From Hanleya hanleyi (Eukaryota; Mollusca; Polyplacophora; Lepidopleurida; Hanleyidae): a DNA stretch of 64,000 nucleotides. Positions 38,880 through 51,392 of this stretch are shown here, piece by piece. Where the stretch lies: contig JAVTVY010039253.1 in assembly GCA_036873755.1 (NCBI GenBank), forward strand, positions 110,860 through 174,859. The letters are read 5' to 3'. A model generated the notes under the pieces. That model made no database searches. It saw only the letters and a list, made by a program, of their open reading frames with translations, and was not told where the DNA came from. Within the stretch, counting starts at the first letter, position 1, and every line of letters starts with the position of its first letter. The translations under genes and the position numbers were made by a program.

Positions 38880-39770
38880 CCATCCATGAAATTTGGTCGC
38901 GTTTCTTTGCATTGCTCTTTTTATACGTCCGTGGATAGACGAGGTCGAATATTGCGATCACGAGTTCCGTTCGTCTGTCTGTTTGTCCGTCTGTCTGTCT
39001 GTCTGTTAACTTTTGATTGTCCGTGCGATATATTCAGCTCCATATCATGGATTCGTACCAAACTTTGGGTATACCGTACCCATGGGTCAAAGAGAAAGAC
39101 TATTCATTATGAGGTCAAAAGGTGACTGTATGTGATTGAAAATACAGTAAATTATTGAAAATTGTTTATCCTGTGAATTCATCTCAGTCTAGATTTGGAT
39201 TTTGATGGCAAAGAGATCTAAGCCTACCGATTGTTACTCCTACTCCTCGAAGGTATTTGTCTGCTTGGTCCATCCGTCCATCTGTCTGCCCATCTTGCTT
39301 GTTAACACAATATCTCTTGAAGGATTGTAGCCAAGCTCTAAATTCATACAGCATAAGCAACTGTCGATTGGTCAGAAGCCCAGTGAAGATGACTGACCTT
39401 GACCTATTTTATCTAGGTCAAATTTGAGTATTGGTGATAGCTTTTGAGCTATCATATCTAGGCTCTACATAGTAAAACTGGTGATTGACTGGAAGCCTTT
39501 CCATTTGATTGACCTTGGCCAATTTTATCAAGGTCAAATGCTAGTTGTTGCACTCTCTCGGGGAATCATAGCTCTGAAGTTGAAGTTTTTCAAATTGATA
39601 ACTTTTGAAGGATTACATCTAAGCTCTTCAAATTCATACTATATATTCATCTGGTCATTAATTAGAAGCCTACTCAAGTTGTCCGACCTTGACCTATTTC
39701 ACCAAGGTCAAATTCTTGTTTATATATTATATGTATGTTTTAAAGGGTTATAGTTAGGCATGCTCGGGCG
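38880..39770. repeat. Tandem repeat with AGGTCA-type half-sites
   Basis: After a (GTCT)n-rich stretch near 38970-39003, two to three diverged units of ~130-170 bp carry CTTTTGAAGGATTACATCTA, AGCTCTAAATTCATA and GGTCAGAAGCC-like blocks. Each then has a pair TGACCTTGACC ... AGGTCAAA. The pairs lie at 39394-39420, 39510-39536 and 39684-39710. Confidence 0.7.
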
Positions 39771-40659
39771 TATATTGAAGCCCATAAGGCTCTTGTTGTC
39801 TCTTTCAATGACTCTAGGCTTTGCCAGATGGTGCCGTCCGCGAAACCTGAGGTGTCATATCTGCTATGTTGAATATTGGGTCTCCTCAAACTTTTCTTTG
39901 GCTTCCATCCATTTCAGGATGTTCTGTTCTTTATACCTCTTCCTCTTTCGACAGTGGTTCATGTTCTCTTTAACCATTCCATACCACCAACCTTGTCTTC
40001 CTGCTAAAAATGGGAATGAGTTGTCGTTGTTGATTTTGCTGTTGCTAATCTGATACTGTGATGTAAACTAAGACCGTTTCTGCAGAAATTTAGTTGTTTT
40101 GATTGAAATCTTTTGGATTTGTCCTTTTGTTGATTGTCCGATTATTCCCACTTCCTCTCCTGTTATTTTGTGGGTAGTTTCCGTAATTTCTGGCCTAAAT
40201 TTTCAATGTTTTCGGTTTTCGCTTGATCCTTTCAGTCCGCCAACTTGTTTTGGTGGTACAGAATTTGGCAGAGGGCGTGACATTCCAAATCTGCTACCCA
40301 GATATCATCGAAAATTGGAATCCACATTATTGAAAATACACCAGTCATTGTGTTCTGGTGAGATGACATCTTTTATTCTACAGTGAATAGGAATCGTGGA
40401 ACGCCCTGTGCCCGGTACCCTACTGGGGAGGTAACTCTACCGGGGTAGCCAGAACCATAATTGCCTAACAACACTACCCTATTGTGTATCCCGGGTCCAG
40501 GCGTCTCACTGGGTGAACTCTCATGTCTCTCACCTGTCTCCTTCTCGGTGAAGCACCTCCGACCGATCAAACATATCATGAATGGACCGAGTCAGTTGTT
40601 CATGGAAATAATCAGACTTAATATTCGATCAATCAGACGACATCAGATACTTTACAGCT

Positions 40660-41092
40660 AGCACATGTTGACCGACTTCCGGTGCAGGGGAGCAGCTCGT
40701 ACTTTAGTTAACAATAGGGAGCGGTTCTTGCTACATATAGGTTAACGTAACGAATCAGCACAGCTCCCCTTTTAGGAATTACTTTAAACTTAAAGTTACC
40801 AAGAACGGAATTAGACTAGTTCGCTCGAACTTTACATTACGCAAACAAGACTCTACAACTGTTACGAGCCAACTCTGCGAAAACGTTACTCAACAAATAT
40901 CCATGCAATAGAATGTCTCTCAAAATAAAGTTTGTGATGTCAGTCCTTGTTCGATGACTTAATCATTACGCACACTGAAACTGTGAATACACAAAGTTTT
41001 CTGAACTGTCAATTCGAAAGATAACACAGTTGGATGCGTAAATTTAGCATTAGTCGCTGATGATAAGTAAAGATCCAACAAACTATATTACA
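40660..41092 (-). repeat. Possible 3-prime LTR of the Ty3/gypsy element
   Basis: Reading the - strand past the integrase end, a purine-rich GGGCGGAAG (41101-41093) is followed directly by TGTAATATAG (41092 downward), the layout of a polypurine tract and LTR start. A TTTATTTTG-like stretch lies within. The other LTR boundary is not determined, and no matching 5-prime LTR was found to the right. Confidence 0.4.
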
Positions 41093-41204
41093 CTTCCGCC
41101 CGAAGTTCTGATGGGTGGTGGATCGGGCGGTCTCGTTGGTGTTTCGTTGTGATCGCCCGCAGTCGTCGACGGTACATTTGTTGGCGGTACATTAGTTGGA
41201 GCTG

Positions 41205-42369
41205 TCAATGCTGGAGTGGTAACACTATCTCGTCGAGGTAGTTGGTTACCATGGTTACCAGGTGTGGCGGTGAGCTGCAGATGTCGACGGTTACGTTGAT
41301 AGATACCCGTTGGAGTATGAACGACGTACGATCTCCTTTCTGGACTGGCTGTTTTAATGGTACCAGAAGTAACTCATTTCTTCTCACCTTTGAGTTTAGC
41401 ACCAACCGGCTCTCCGGCTCCAGATCAATCATCGAACAAGTGGAATGACGACGATTGCAGAAGAAACGATAGTTCTGTTTCGTCTTCTTGTCCCTCTCCT
41501 GAACGACCCGGCGATTCGGCCATTTTGGTCTGAGTTTCTTGTCGACAACCTGTAGCGGTGTACGAATCTGTCTACTCATAATGAGCTGTGCGGGGCTGAC
41601 ACCTGTGGCGGCTATCGGTGTAGAGCGATACGTCATCAAAGCGAGGAATGGGTATTCCTGGCTGAGGATTCTTTCTGCAATTTTTATGGGTGGTGGATCG
41701 GGCGGTGTTTTTATTCCTGGTTGATGATTATTTACCGCGACAAGATAGTGTTACCGCGCTCTCTGCATCTCCATTCGATTGCAGAGAATGGGGACTGCTG
41801 AAGGTCTGCGTGAAGTTATAGGTTTCCGCGAATTCTTTGAACACTGCTGCATGATCAGACACGAGAACATCGGGGACGCCCCAGTGTGCAAACATGTTTT
41901 TGAGTTGCTTGTGATGTTAGGCAGATGAGCAATCCCCAGATATCGAGAATGGTAGTCCATGACAGCAAGATAGTGTTGTTGGTTCACTTCTAACAGGTGA
42001 GCTGAAATCTTCTGCCATGGACGTTGTAGCATAGGCGTTGTCATGAGCGGTTCCTTACGTTGTGACGGTCTGTGAATGTGGCAGAATTCACACGTTGAGA
42101 TTTTCTCCTTTATGCCCTTGGAGCCACCATACGGTTGTTTTGGCGCGCTCAAGGCACTTCGTTATGTCCATGTGCCCATTGTGTATGTTTCCCACGATCT
42201 CATGCTGACGGGAATTACAATACTGTCTCTGTACAGTAACAGTGTACTCTGGCCAGCCTTGCTTGGTCAGATTCATGGCTGGCTGTAGACTCGCGTCTGT
42301 CAATGAAGCTTCTGTGATTCGCTGGATCTTTCTGTTGGATACCGGCCGGTTAGCTTCAACAAAATCCAC
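41205..42369 (-). pseudogene. Ty3/gypsy integrase, broken
   Basis: The N-terminal zinc-binding H-H-C-C region (NGHMDITKCLERAK near 42.16 kb, CEFCHIHRPSQRKEP near 42.08 kb) precedes the catalytic core (RPWQKISAHLLEV then YLAVMDYHSRY). The part after about 41.9 kb is frameshifted, and a C-terminal segment YRSTPIAATGVSPAQLIM follows at 41.6 kb. The first catalytic Asp is replaced by His in SAHLLEV, and the third acidic residue is not recoverable. A 21-bp direct repeat (ATGGGTGGTGGATCGGGCGG and T) at 41110 and 41687 marks further rearrangement. Confidence 0.88.
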
Positions 42370-42551
42370 AAATATATCTACTTCATCGGCTGTAGTTGAG
42401 GTTTCTTCATCTTACAACGGACTACGTGAGAGGGTATCTGGCACAACGAGGTACCTTCCAGCCACATATTCGGCAGTGAATAAGAATCGTCGTAGTCGTA
42501 GTAGTAGTCGCCGGCATCTTAGTGGAATGCGATCCAGATCCTGTGTATTTA

Positions 42552-42917
42552 TCAAGGGACCAAGGGTTCATGGTCCGTGAGAAGACGGAAGTTCTCCAAA
42601 TCGACAAGATAACGCTGGAATCGTTCACATGTCCAGACTGAGGCCAAACACTCCTTCTCAATCTGCGCGTATTTGTGTTCTGATTGGTTCAAAGTCCGTG
42701 AACAGAACGCGACTGGCATCAGTTCTCCATCGTGCTGCTGTAACAATGCGCCGCCCAATCTGTAACTGCTAGCATCCACACTTACCATTGTTGGCTTGCT
42801 AGGATCATAGATTTCTAAAGCTGGCATTGAGAGTAGCATTCTCTTCACGGAACTTAGTGCGGCTTCTTGTTGCGGACCCCAAAACCATGCGACGTCCGAT
42901 TTCAGTAAGTCAGTCAT
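42552..42917 (-). pseudogene. Ty3/gypsy RNase H domain
   Basis: A - strand frame reads [74 protein letters not shown] and LLTDHEPLV, the standard connection and RNase H of gypsy elements. It lies between RT and integrase, which defines the Ty3/gypsy order. Confidence 0.9.
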
Positions 42918-43041
42918 TGAATCAATCGACGTAAATCTGTTACGTTTTTCGGAGCTGGGAGGTCATTGATTGTTTTGACCTTCTCGGTTTCACCGATTCC
43001 ACCGGCATCAATGCAGTGTCCATAATAGTCATCTTTGGCTT

Positions 43042-43751
43042 TCAGATGTGACAGTTCGTTCTGTTTAGCCGGAGACCGGTGTCCTGTGCTTTATCGAGCA
43101 CTCGATTGAAACGCGTATCATGTTCAGCAACTGTTTTTCCGAACACAAGAATGTCACTCATACATGCGACCGCACCCTCTTCGTCACCGAGTAGGTCGGC
43201 CATCTTGAGTTGGAATATTTCAGGAGCTGAGATGATCACAAACGGGACCCAGCGAAAGCAGAATCTTCCCAGGGGAGTGATGAATGGTGTGATACTTTGT
43301 CCAGTGGAATGTAATAAAATCCAATATCGGCATCCAAAGTTGAAAAAATGTGGCTCCAGCTAACTTTGGCGCTACATCCTCTAACGTAGGTAGAATGTGT
43401 TTTTCACGTTTCACGTTCTCGTTTAAACGTTTTCGTTCAACACGAATGCGAATCTCTCTCGACCATGGGTGCACATCACTCGGTCGGTTCAGTCACGCGC
43501 TCAATAATGCCTTCATCAATCATTCTGTTCAGTTCCTCTTCCACCTTCGGAAGCAATGGAAATGGCACTCTCGTAGCAGTGTGTATACTATACGGTTGAG
43601 CATCGTCGCGGAGAACGATTTTCACTGGAACTCCTCTCGAAAGACCACCTTTCTCGAATAAATCACTGTTGATTTCACAAACTCGCTTCACAAGTCCCAT
43701 GTCAAGCGCTACACCACGGCCCAGTAAGTCGTTGACTTGGGAACCAGCCAC
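43042..43751 (-). pseudogene. Ty3/gypsy reverse transcriptase, inactive
   Basis: Pieces in at least three frames: the RT N-terminus (RVPFPLLPKVEEELNRM, DEGIIERVTEPTE), a middle part with LPTLEDVAPKLAGATFF and frameshifts, then SAPEIFQLKMADLLGD and the catalytic region. The YMDD box reads CMSD in ACMSDILVFG, so two key positions are changed. No intact polymerase can be made from this copy. Confidence 0.9.
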
Positions 43752-43963
43752 TACGAATACGCGAAAACTGTAGGTTTGACCGTTGTGATTTGTACAAGCA
43801 ATGAATTGTCTCTTACAATCGAGAAAACCGCCTGGACTTGATAATTTGGAATTGACATTCTCCAGTGTAGGACGTTGTGCATCACCGCTGTGTCTGCTTC
43901 CGTATCAATCTTAAAGACCACGGGGGATCCAAAAATCGTCAGATTTATTTTCCAGGCATGCAT
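43751..43963 (-). pseudogene. Ty3/gypsy aspartic protease, inactive
   Basis: The frame reads MHAWKINLTIFGSPVVFKID followed by TEADTAV. The aspartic protease DTG active site is DTE here. It directly precedes the RT. Confidence 0.85.
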
Positions 43964-44000
43964 GTCGTCGTTGCACGTGATGAATCCAAGAAAATATGTG

Positions 44001-44449
44001 TCACCTTCGGGTGGGTCCGATTATAGTTAGTACACGCTGGATTTGTATTCTGGTGGTCAGAATTATTCCGTTTGACTTCTGATTTGGGTTAGGGTTATTT
44101 TTCGGCTTTTCCCATTTTACTACTACTGCCCCTGTGTTTTGCTGAAATGTTTGTCGGTGATTAAATTGACGTGGCCCTCGTGATGTCACTTCCTCCATCA
44201 CTGTCGCTGCACTGGCCTGTGACTGGTTCTTAATTAATTTACTGATTCAGATTGCCTTAACATTTGAATTGCGTCCAAATCAAGACATGATTTTAGCTTT
44301 AATTTTTCTGACAACTCCCTGTCTAGAATTCCAATTACTAGACGATCCCTGTTTTGTTCCGATTTCAAGACCCCAATGCCATGCTTAATAGGGTCTATGG
44401 ACTGTATCTGCACAACGGAACCCCACCTGGGGGTGCTCAAAACAAACAC
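44001..44449 (-). pseudogene. Ty3/gypsy gag remnant
   Basis: RDRLVIGILDRELSEKLKLK followed by LDLDAIQMLRQSE is the C-terminal gag signature of mdg/gypsy-type elements. A Gln/Asn/Lys-rich nucleocapsid-like segment follows at 44001-44201. The upstream part of gag and the 5-prime LTR are absent. Confidence 0.8.
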
Positions 44450-45085
44450 CCCGACTTGTTTAGACTTCTTCAGAATAGTTTATCCCCAGTCAAGCTCTAA
44501 TTTCTTCCGACATAGGAAATGGGGATCTGGGATCGTATTGATCTTTGACCTTTGTGAAAGTCACCGACGGTCCAGTCAATATGAGTCCACACTGAGATGA
44601 GCTGCGATAACTTTCTAAAGTTCACTTCTGGGGGGGGGGGGAGCTTGCGCTTTTCTCGAGAAAAGTTTTTTTTTCAATGAACCGACATTCGTTCCCTTTG
44701 AACAGGCGAATTATGAGTTACGGTATGCTATAGACGAGCTAGGACGGGTCCACATCAAGACTGATTCGTCTTTTATACATCAATTGCATTACAAATAGGT
44801 GAAGTTACAGGGGATTTCATAATAGTGGATGATGTTATGGTTACAAAGACCCCATGTTGCTCTGGCAAGTGTGAAGCTGAACAGTTTTGTTTTGTCTGAA
44901 GTTGCAAACTTGCAAGTTAATTTCGACTGTCATGCTGATCTCTGATTGGGTGATGGGTTTTCAAACAGTTGCTCAGCCAATGAGAATCACAGAAACACAC
45001 CAAATGAAATAAACCTGTTATTAGAAGTTGGCAAATTCAGATAGGAGATGCAAAGTTACATGTGATGTTTTGATTCAGTCTAGTC
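44450..45085. other. No gene; poly-G tract
   Basis: Unique sequence between the gypsy remnant and the palindromic element, with a run of about 13 G near 44629-44641. No missing gypsy 5-prime part could be recognised. Confidence 0.5.
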
Positions 45086-46682
45086 ATGTACACGGAGGAG
45101 AAACAACTATCCCTACTTCCGGGATTTTGACGAAATTTGCCATGCTTGCGGGTAGAGCAACTTTATCTTCCGGGTAAAATGGCCGATTCTAACAGATGGA
45201 GGTCAATCTTCCGACAATTCAGACGAACCGTCTAAGTAAGTAGTAGATATAAAGCTACCAGTTGGTGATAGAGATTCTTATGAACCTATAGAGGCTAAGA
45301 ACGAGCTGTATTGTTGTCTGGATGTTTCTCTATAGTCTTCACAAAATAGGCAGTCAATTTTGCAAGCGAACATTTGTCAAAACCACGCGACTTAATTGCA
45401 CGCCAGTTTGTCTTCAATCTTCGGTTATATGACGGATCGTCCACTGTATAGCAGGGTAGACCCATTGGTGCTTGAATTATATGCTACCGAACGTTTTTTG
45501 GACGTACATTTCATTAATCCGCACTTTTCATGATATTATTCAGTCTTCCGGGTGCACTTACTCATGCTTCCGGGTAATACATTTGAAATATAATATACAA
45601 GGGAGTGCACTTTCTATCTAGAAAGTTAAAATATTATACAAACCATAACCCTACCGGCCCTGGGGGCATTATGCCTCCCCCTACCAAATTTTGTACTCTA
45701 TCTCCGGAAAGACAAAAAACTGAGAGCTGAAACTCCGTGACTTTGCTTATCATACTGGGGCCTTTTGAAGCCTATTTGCATAATCAACTGAGCAGAGAAT
45801 CATGGGTAAATCCGAAATTGCGGCCATGTGGGGAACCAGAAAAGTGATATTTTCGTCTTATTTCCACAAAATTCTTGCTTTTCTGCATGGAAAAGTGAAC
45901 AAAACTATTTTATTTCATATCAGATTATTATTTACTAATTTATCAGGCCGTTTGTACGAGGAAATCAAAAGAATAAAGAAATCTAAAAATCCGACCTGAA
46001 AATGGACAAAAAAAATGCCTTGTTATAACGACAACACAGGTGAGATGGTGTTAGAAATTTGGATGTCTTTCACATTTCTTTGAGGTTATGGGCAATATTA
46101 CTGGATATTCATTCATGGGAAATAACAGTCGTCATTTCAGTCGTTCAGTTACATATCAGAACGCCTTGGAAAAACACATTCAAGTTCACAATGGAAATTT
46201 CAGGTTTGTTCTAAATGGTTCACGGTACTAGGTGATTGAATCAAGTGTTTAATTCATAGCACGTGCGATATATTACATAACGTAACTGTTCAAGTCGTTT
46301 TCCCACTCCACGCTGTAAACTGATGTGTGTCCGCTTTATTTCACATTTTGATTGAAACTGAAAGGACTGACGCCAAGACATTGTGATGTCACATGAACAA
46401 CGTCACTTTAGCGACGTCCGATTTGATTACAATTTTTTTCAATTATTATTTTATTTCTGATGTCACCTTTCAGCGTTTAGTTCCAGACGTTTAGGCTAGA
46501 GGGAAACGGCCAAGTAAAAAAGCGTTTTTTTAGACCCTAAATTAGGTCCTCGCGGACTTGTGCCCGATTGAGTTGGCGGTTGGTAATCAGTTGCGAACCA
46601 TTACAGTTTGTTAATCCAGGAAGCGGAAATGTATATTTCCCGCTCAAAAGATTTCATGCAGAAAAACGTAACAGGTCAATAG

Positions 46683-47212
46683 GAGAAGGTAGGACATGTG
46701 AAAGAAATCCAAATTGATATATAACACCACCTCGTCGGTATTGCGAAAATAGCCCCACCGGCTGGCATAATTTAGGGTCTAAAAAATGTCTTGAACTTAA
46801 TTTTGATTCAATCATATAGTACCGTGAACCATTTAGAACAAACCTGAAGTTTCCACTGTGAGCTTGAAGGTGTTTTTCCAGGGTATGATGGGAAGAGTAT
46901 ATCTTCAAACAAATTTTGCACTGGACTGGTCCACTATGGGTACGCTGAACTTGTCGATGGAGAACATCTTCTCGCACTGATTGCAAAGAATCATCTTACC
47001 ACTATGCATCCGGTGGTCAGCCGGTGAGGCTATTTTCGCAACACCGACGAGGTGGTGTTAGCAATTTGGATTTCTTTCACATGTCCTGTGAGGTTATGGG
47101 CAATATTAATGGATATCCATTCACGGGTAATAACACTCGTCATTTCAATCGGCTGACGACGGTCGGATGTGGGGGTCTTTATATATGCTGTAACCTTCTA
47201 CCTTCTCCTATT
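46683..47212. repeat. Spacer unit S, copy 1 (C2H2 zinc-finger fragment on -)
   Basis: Bounded by GAGAAGGTAG and CTACCTTCTC, with a further internal inverted pair (ACATGTGAAAGAAATCCAAA and its inverse). On the - strand (about 47.0-46.8 kb) it encodes HRMHSGKMILCNQCEKMFS. After a frame change this becomes RTHSGPVQCKICLKIYSSHH and LEKHLQAHSGNFRF: two C2H2 zinc fingers with TGEKP-like HSG linkers, the first damaged by the frameshift. The other two S copies are at 48762-49291 (same orientation) and 50868-51392 (inverted, fingers on +). This is probably a captured piece of a zinc-finger gene or the residue of a finger-bearing transposon protein. Confidence 0.8.
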
Positions 47213-48761
47213 CACGGAGGAGAAACAACTATCCCTACTTCCGGGATTTTGACGAAATTTGCCATGCTTGCGGGTAGAGCAACTTTATCTTCCGGGTAAA
47301 ATGGCCGATTCTAACAGACGGAGGTCAATCTTCCGACAATTCAGACAAACCGTCTAAGTAAGTAGTAGATATAAATCTACCAGTTGGTGATAGAGATTCT
47401 TATGAACCTACAGAGGCTAAGAACGAGCTGTATTGTTGTCTGGATGTTTCTCTATAATCTTCACAAAACAGGCAGTCAATTGTGCAAGCGAACATTTGTC
47501 AAAACCACGCGACTTAATTGCACGCCAATTTGTCTTCAATCTTCGGTTATATGACGGATCGTCCACTGTATAGCAGGGTAGACCCATTGGTGCTTGAATT
47601 ATATGCTACCGAACGTTTTTTCGACGTACATTGCATTAATCTGCACTTTTGGTGATATTATTCAGTCTTCCGGGCGCACTTACTCATGCTTCCGGGTAAT
47701 ACATTTGAAATATAATATACAATGGAGTGCACTTTCTACCTAGAAAGTTAAAAGATTATACAAACGATAACCCTACCGGGCCTGGGGGCATTATGCCTCC
47801 CCTACCAAACTTTGTACTCTATCTCCGGAAAGACAACAAACTGAGAGCTGAAACTCCGTGACTTTGCTTATCATACTGGGGTCTTTTGGGGCCTATTTGC
47901 ATAATCAACTGAGTAAATCCGAAATTGCGGCCATGTGGGGAACCAGAAAAGTGATATTTTCGTCTTATTTCCACAAAATTCTTGCTTTTCTGCATGGAAA
48001 AGTGAACAAAACTATTTTATTTCATATCAGATTATTATTTACTAATTTATCAGGCCGTTTGTGCGAGGAAATCAAAAGAATAAAGAAATCTAAAAATCCG
48101 ACCTGAAAATGGACAAAAAAATGCCTTTTTATAATGACAACACAGGTGAGATGGTGTTAGAAATTTGGATTTCTTTCACATTTCTTCTGAGGTTATGGGC
48201 AATATTACTGGATATTCATTCATGGGAAATAACAGTCGTCATTTCAGTCGTTACGCCATGGAAAAACACCTTCAAGCTCACAATGGAAACTTCAGGTTTA
48301 TTATGGATGGTTCACGGTACTAAGTGATTGAATCAAGTGTTTAATTCATAGCACGTGCGATATATTACATAACGTAACTGTTCAAGTCGTTTTCCCACTC
48401 CACGCTGTAAACTGATGTGTGTCCGCTTTATTTCACATTCTGATTGAAACTGAAAGGACTGACGCCAAGACATTGTGATGTCACATGAACAACGTAACTT
48501 TAGCGACGTCCGATTTGATTACAATTTTTTTCAATTATTATTTTATTTCTGATGTCACCTTTCAGCGTTTAGTTCCAGACGTTTAGGCTAGAGGGAAACG
48601 GCGTTTTTTTAGACCCTAAATTAGGTCCTCGCGGACTTGTGCCCGGTTGAGTTGGCGGTTGGTAATCAGTTGCGAACCATTACAGTTTGTTAATCCAGGA
48701 AGCGGAAATGTATATTTCCCGCTCAAAAGATTTCATGCAGAAAAACGTAGCAGGTCAATAG

Positions 48762-49291
48762 GAGAAGGTAGGACATGTGAAAGAAATCCAAATTGATATA
48801 TAACACCACCTCGTCGGTATTGCGAAAATAGCCCCACCGGCTGGCATAATTTAGGGTCTAAAAAATGTCTTGAACTTAATTTTGATTCAATCATATAGTA
48901 CCGTGAACCATTTAGAACAAACCTGAAGTTTCCACTGTGAGCTTGAAGGTGTTTTTCCAGGGTATGATGGGAAGAGTATATCTTCAAACAAATTTTGCAC
49001 TGGACTGGTCCACTATGGGTACGCTGAACTTGTCGATGGAGAACATCTTCTCGCATTGATTGCAAAGAATCATCTTACCACTATGCATCCGGTGGTCAGC
49101 CGGTGAGGCTATTTTCGCAACACCGACGAGGTGGTGTTAGCAATTTGGATTTCTTTCACATGTCCTGTGAGGTTATGGGCAATATTAATGGATATCCATT
49201 CACGGGTAATAACACTCGTCATTTCAATCGGCTGACGACGGTCGGATGTGGGGGTCTTTATATATGCTGTAACCTTCTACCTTCTCCTATT
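48762..49291. repeat. Spacer unit S, copy 2
   Basis: Same orientation as copy 1 and nearly identical to it, with the same zinc-finger frames on - (48733-49065). Confidence 0.9.
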
Positions 49292-50867
49292 CACGGAGGA
49301 GAAACAACTATCCCTACTTCCGGGATTTTGACGAAATTTGCCATGCTTGCGGGTAGAGCAACTTTATCTTCCGGGTAAAATGGCCGATTCTAACAGACGG
49401 AGGTCAATCTTCCGACAATTCAGACAAACCGTCTAAGTAAGTAGTAGATATAAATCTACCAGTTGGTGATAGAGATTCTTATGAACCTACAGAGGCTAAG
49501 AACGAGCTGTATTGTTGTCTGGATGTTTCTCTATAATCTTCACAAAACAGGCAGTCAATTGTGCAAGCGAACATTTGTCAAAACCACGCGACTTAATTGC
49601 ACGCCAATTTGTCTTCAATCTTCGGTTATATGACGGATCGTCCACTGTATAGCAGGGTAGACCCATTGGTGCTTGAATTATATGCTACCGAACGTTTTTT
49701 TCGACGTACATTGCATTAATCTGCACTTTTGGTGATATTATTCAGTCTTCCGGGCGCACTTACTCATGCTTCCGGGTAATACATTTGAAATATAATATAC
49801 AATGGAGTGCACTTTCTACCTAGAAAGTTAAAAGATTATACAAACGATAACCCTACCGGGCCTGGGGGCATTATGCCTCCCCTACCAAACTTTGTACTCT
49901 ATCTCCGGAAAGACAACAAACTGAGAGCTGAAACTCCGTGACTTTGCTTATCATACTGGGGTCTTTTGGGGCCTATTTGCATAATCAACTGAGTAAATCC
50001 GAAATTGCGGCCATGTGGGGAACCAGAAAAGTGATATTTTCGTCTTATTTCCACAAAATTCTTGCTTTTCTGCATGGAAAAGTGAACAAAACTATTTTAT
50101 TTCATATCAGATTATTATTTACTAATTTATCAGGCCGTTTGTGCGAGGAAATCAAAAGAATAAAGAAATCTAAAAATCCGACCTGAAAATGGACAAAAAA
50201 ATGCCTTTTTATAATGACAACACAGGTGAGATGGTGTTAGAAATTTGGATTTCTTTCACATTTCTTCTGAGGTTATGGGCAATATTACTGGATATTCATT
50301 CATGGGAAATAACAGTCGTCATTTCAGTCGTTACGCCATGGAAAAACACCTTCAAGCTCACAATGGAAACTTCAGGTTTATTATGGATGGTTCACGGTAC
50401 TAAGTGATTGAATCAAGTGTTTAATTCATAGCACGTGCGATATATTACATAACGTAACTGTTCAAGTCGTTTTCCCACTTCACGCTGTAAACTGATGTGT
50501 GTCCGCTTTATTTCACAATCTGATTGAAACTGAAAGGACTGACGCCAAGACATTGTGACGTCACATGAACAACGTAACTTTAGCGACGTCCGATTTGATT
50601 ACAAATTTTTTCAATTATTATTCTATTTCTGATGTCACCTTTCAGCGTTTAGTTCCAGACGTTTAGGCTAGAGAGAAACGGCCAAGTAAAAAAATTAAGT
50701 TCAAACGTTTTTTTAGACCCTAAATTAGGTCCTCGCGGACTTGTGCCCGATTGAGTTGGCGGTACATGGTAGTCAGTTGCGAACCATTACAGTTTGTAAT
50801 CCAGGAAGCGGAAATGTATATTTTCTGCTCAAAAGGTTTGATGCAGAAAAACGTAACAGGTCAATAG

Positions 50868-51392
50868 GAGAAGGTAGAAGGTTACAGCATATATAAAGAC
50901 CCCCACATCCGACCGTCGTCAGCCGATTGAAATGACGAGTGTTATTACCCGTGAATGGATATCCATTAATATTGCCCATAACCTCACAGGACATGTGAAA
51001 GAAATCCAAATTGCTAACACCACCTCGTCGGTGTTGCGAAAATAGCCTCACCGGCTGACCACCGGATGCATAGTGGTAAGATGATTCTTTGCAATCAGTG
51101 CGAGAAGATGTTCTCCATCGACAAGTTCAGCGTACCCATAGTGGACCAGTCCAGTGCAAAATTTGTTTGAAGATATACTCTTCCCATCACACCCTGGAAA
51201 AACACCTTCAAGCTCACAGTGGAAACTTCAGGTTTGTTCTAAATGGTTCACGGTACTATATGATTGAATCAAAATTAAGTTCAAGACATTTTTTAGACCC
51301 TAAATTATGCCAGCCGGTGGGGCTATTTTCGCAATACCGACGAGGTGGTGTTATATATCAATTTGGATTTCTTTCACATGTCCTACCTTCTC
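50868..51392. repeat. Spacer unit S, inverted copy
   Basis: Inverted relative to the other two S copies. Its left boundary marks the symmetry axis of the whole element. The zinc-finger text lies on + at about 51063-51230. The finger region ends in the same FVLNGSRY string as the other copies. Confidence 0.9.

Noticed and set aside
45802..50186. 65-82-residue frames in the E units (WGTRKVIFSSYFHKILAFL)
   Set aside because: They recur only because E copies are nearly identical. The region overlaps the promoter-like text shared with 28.1 kb, and no family is recognised.
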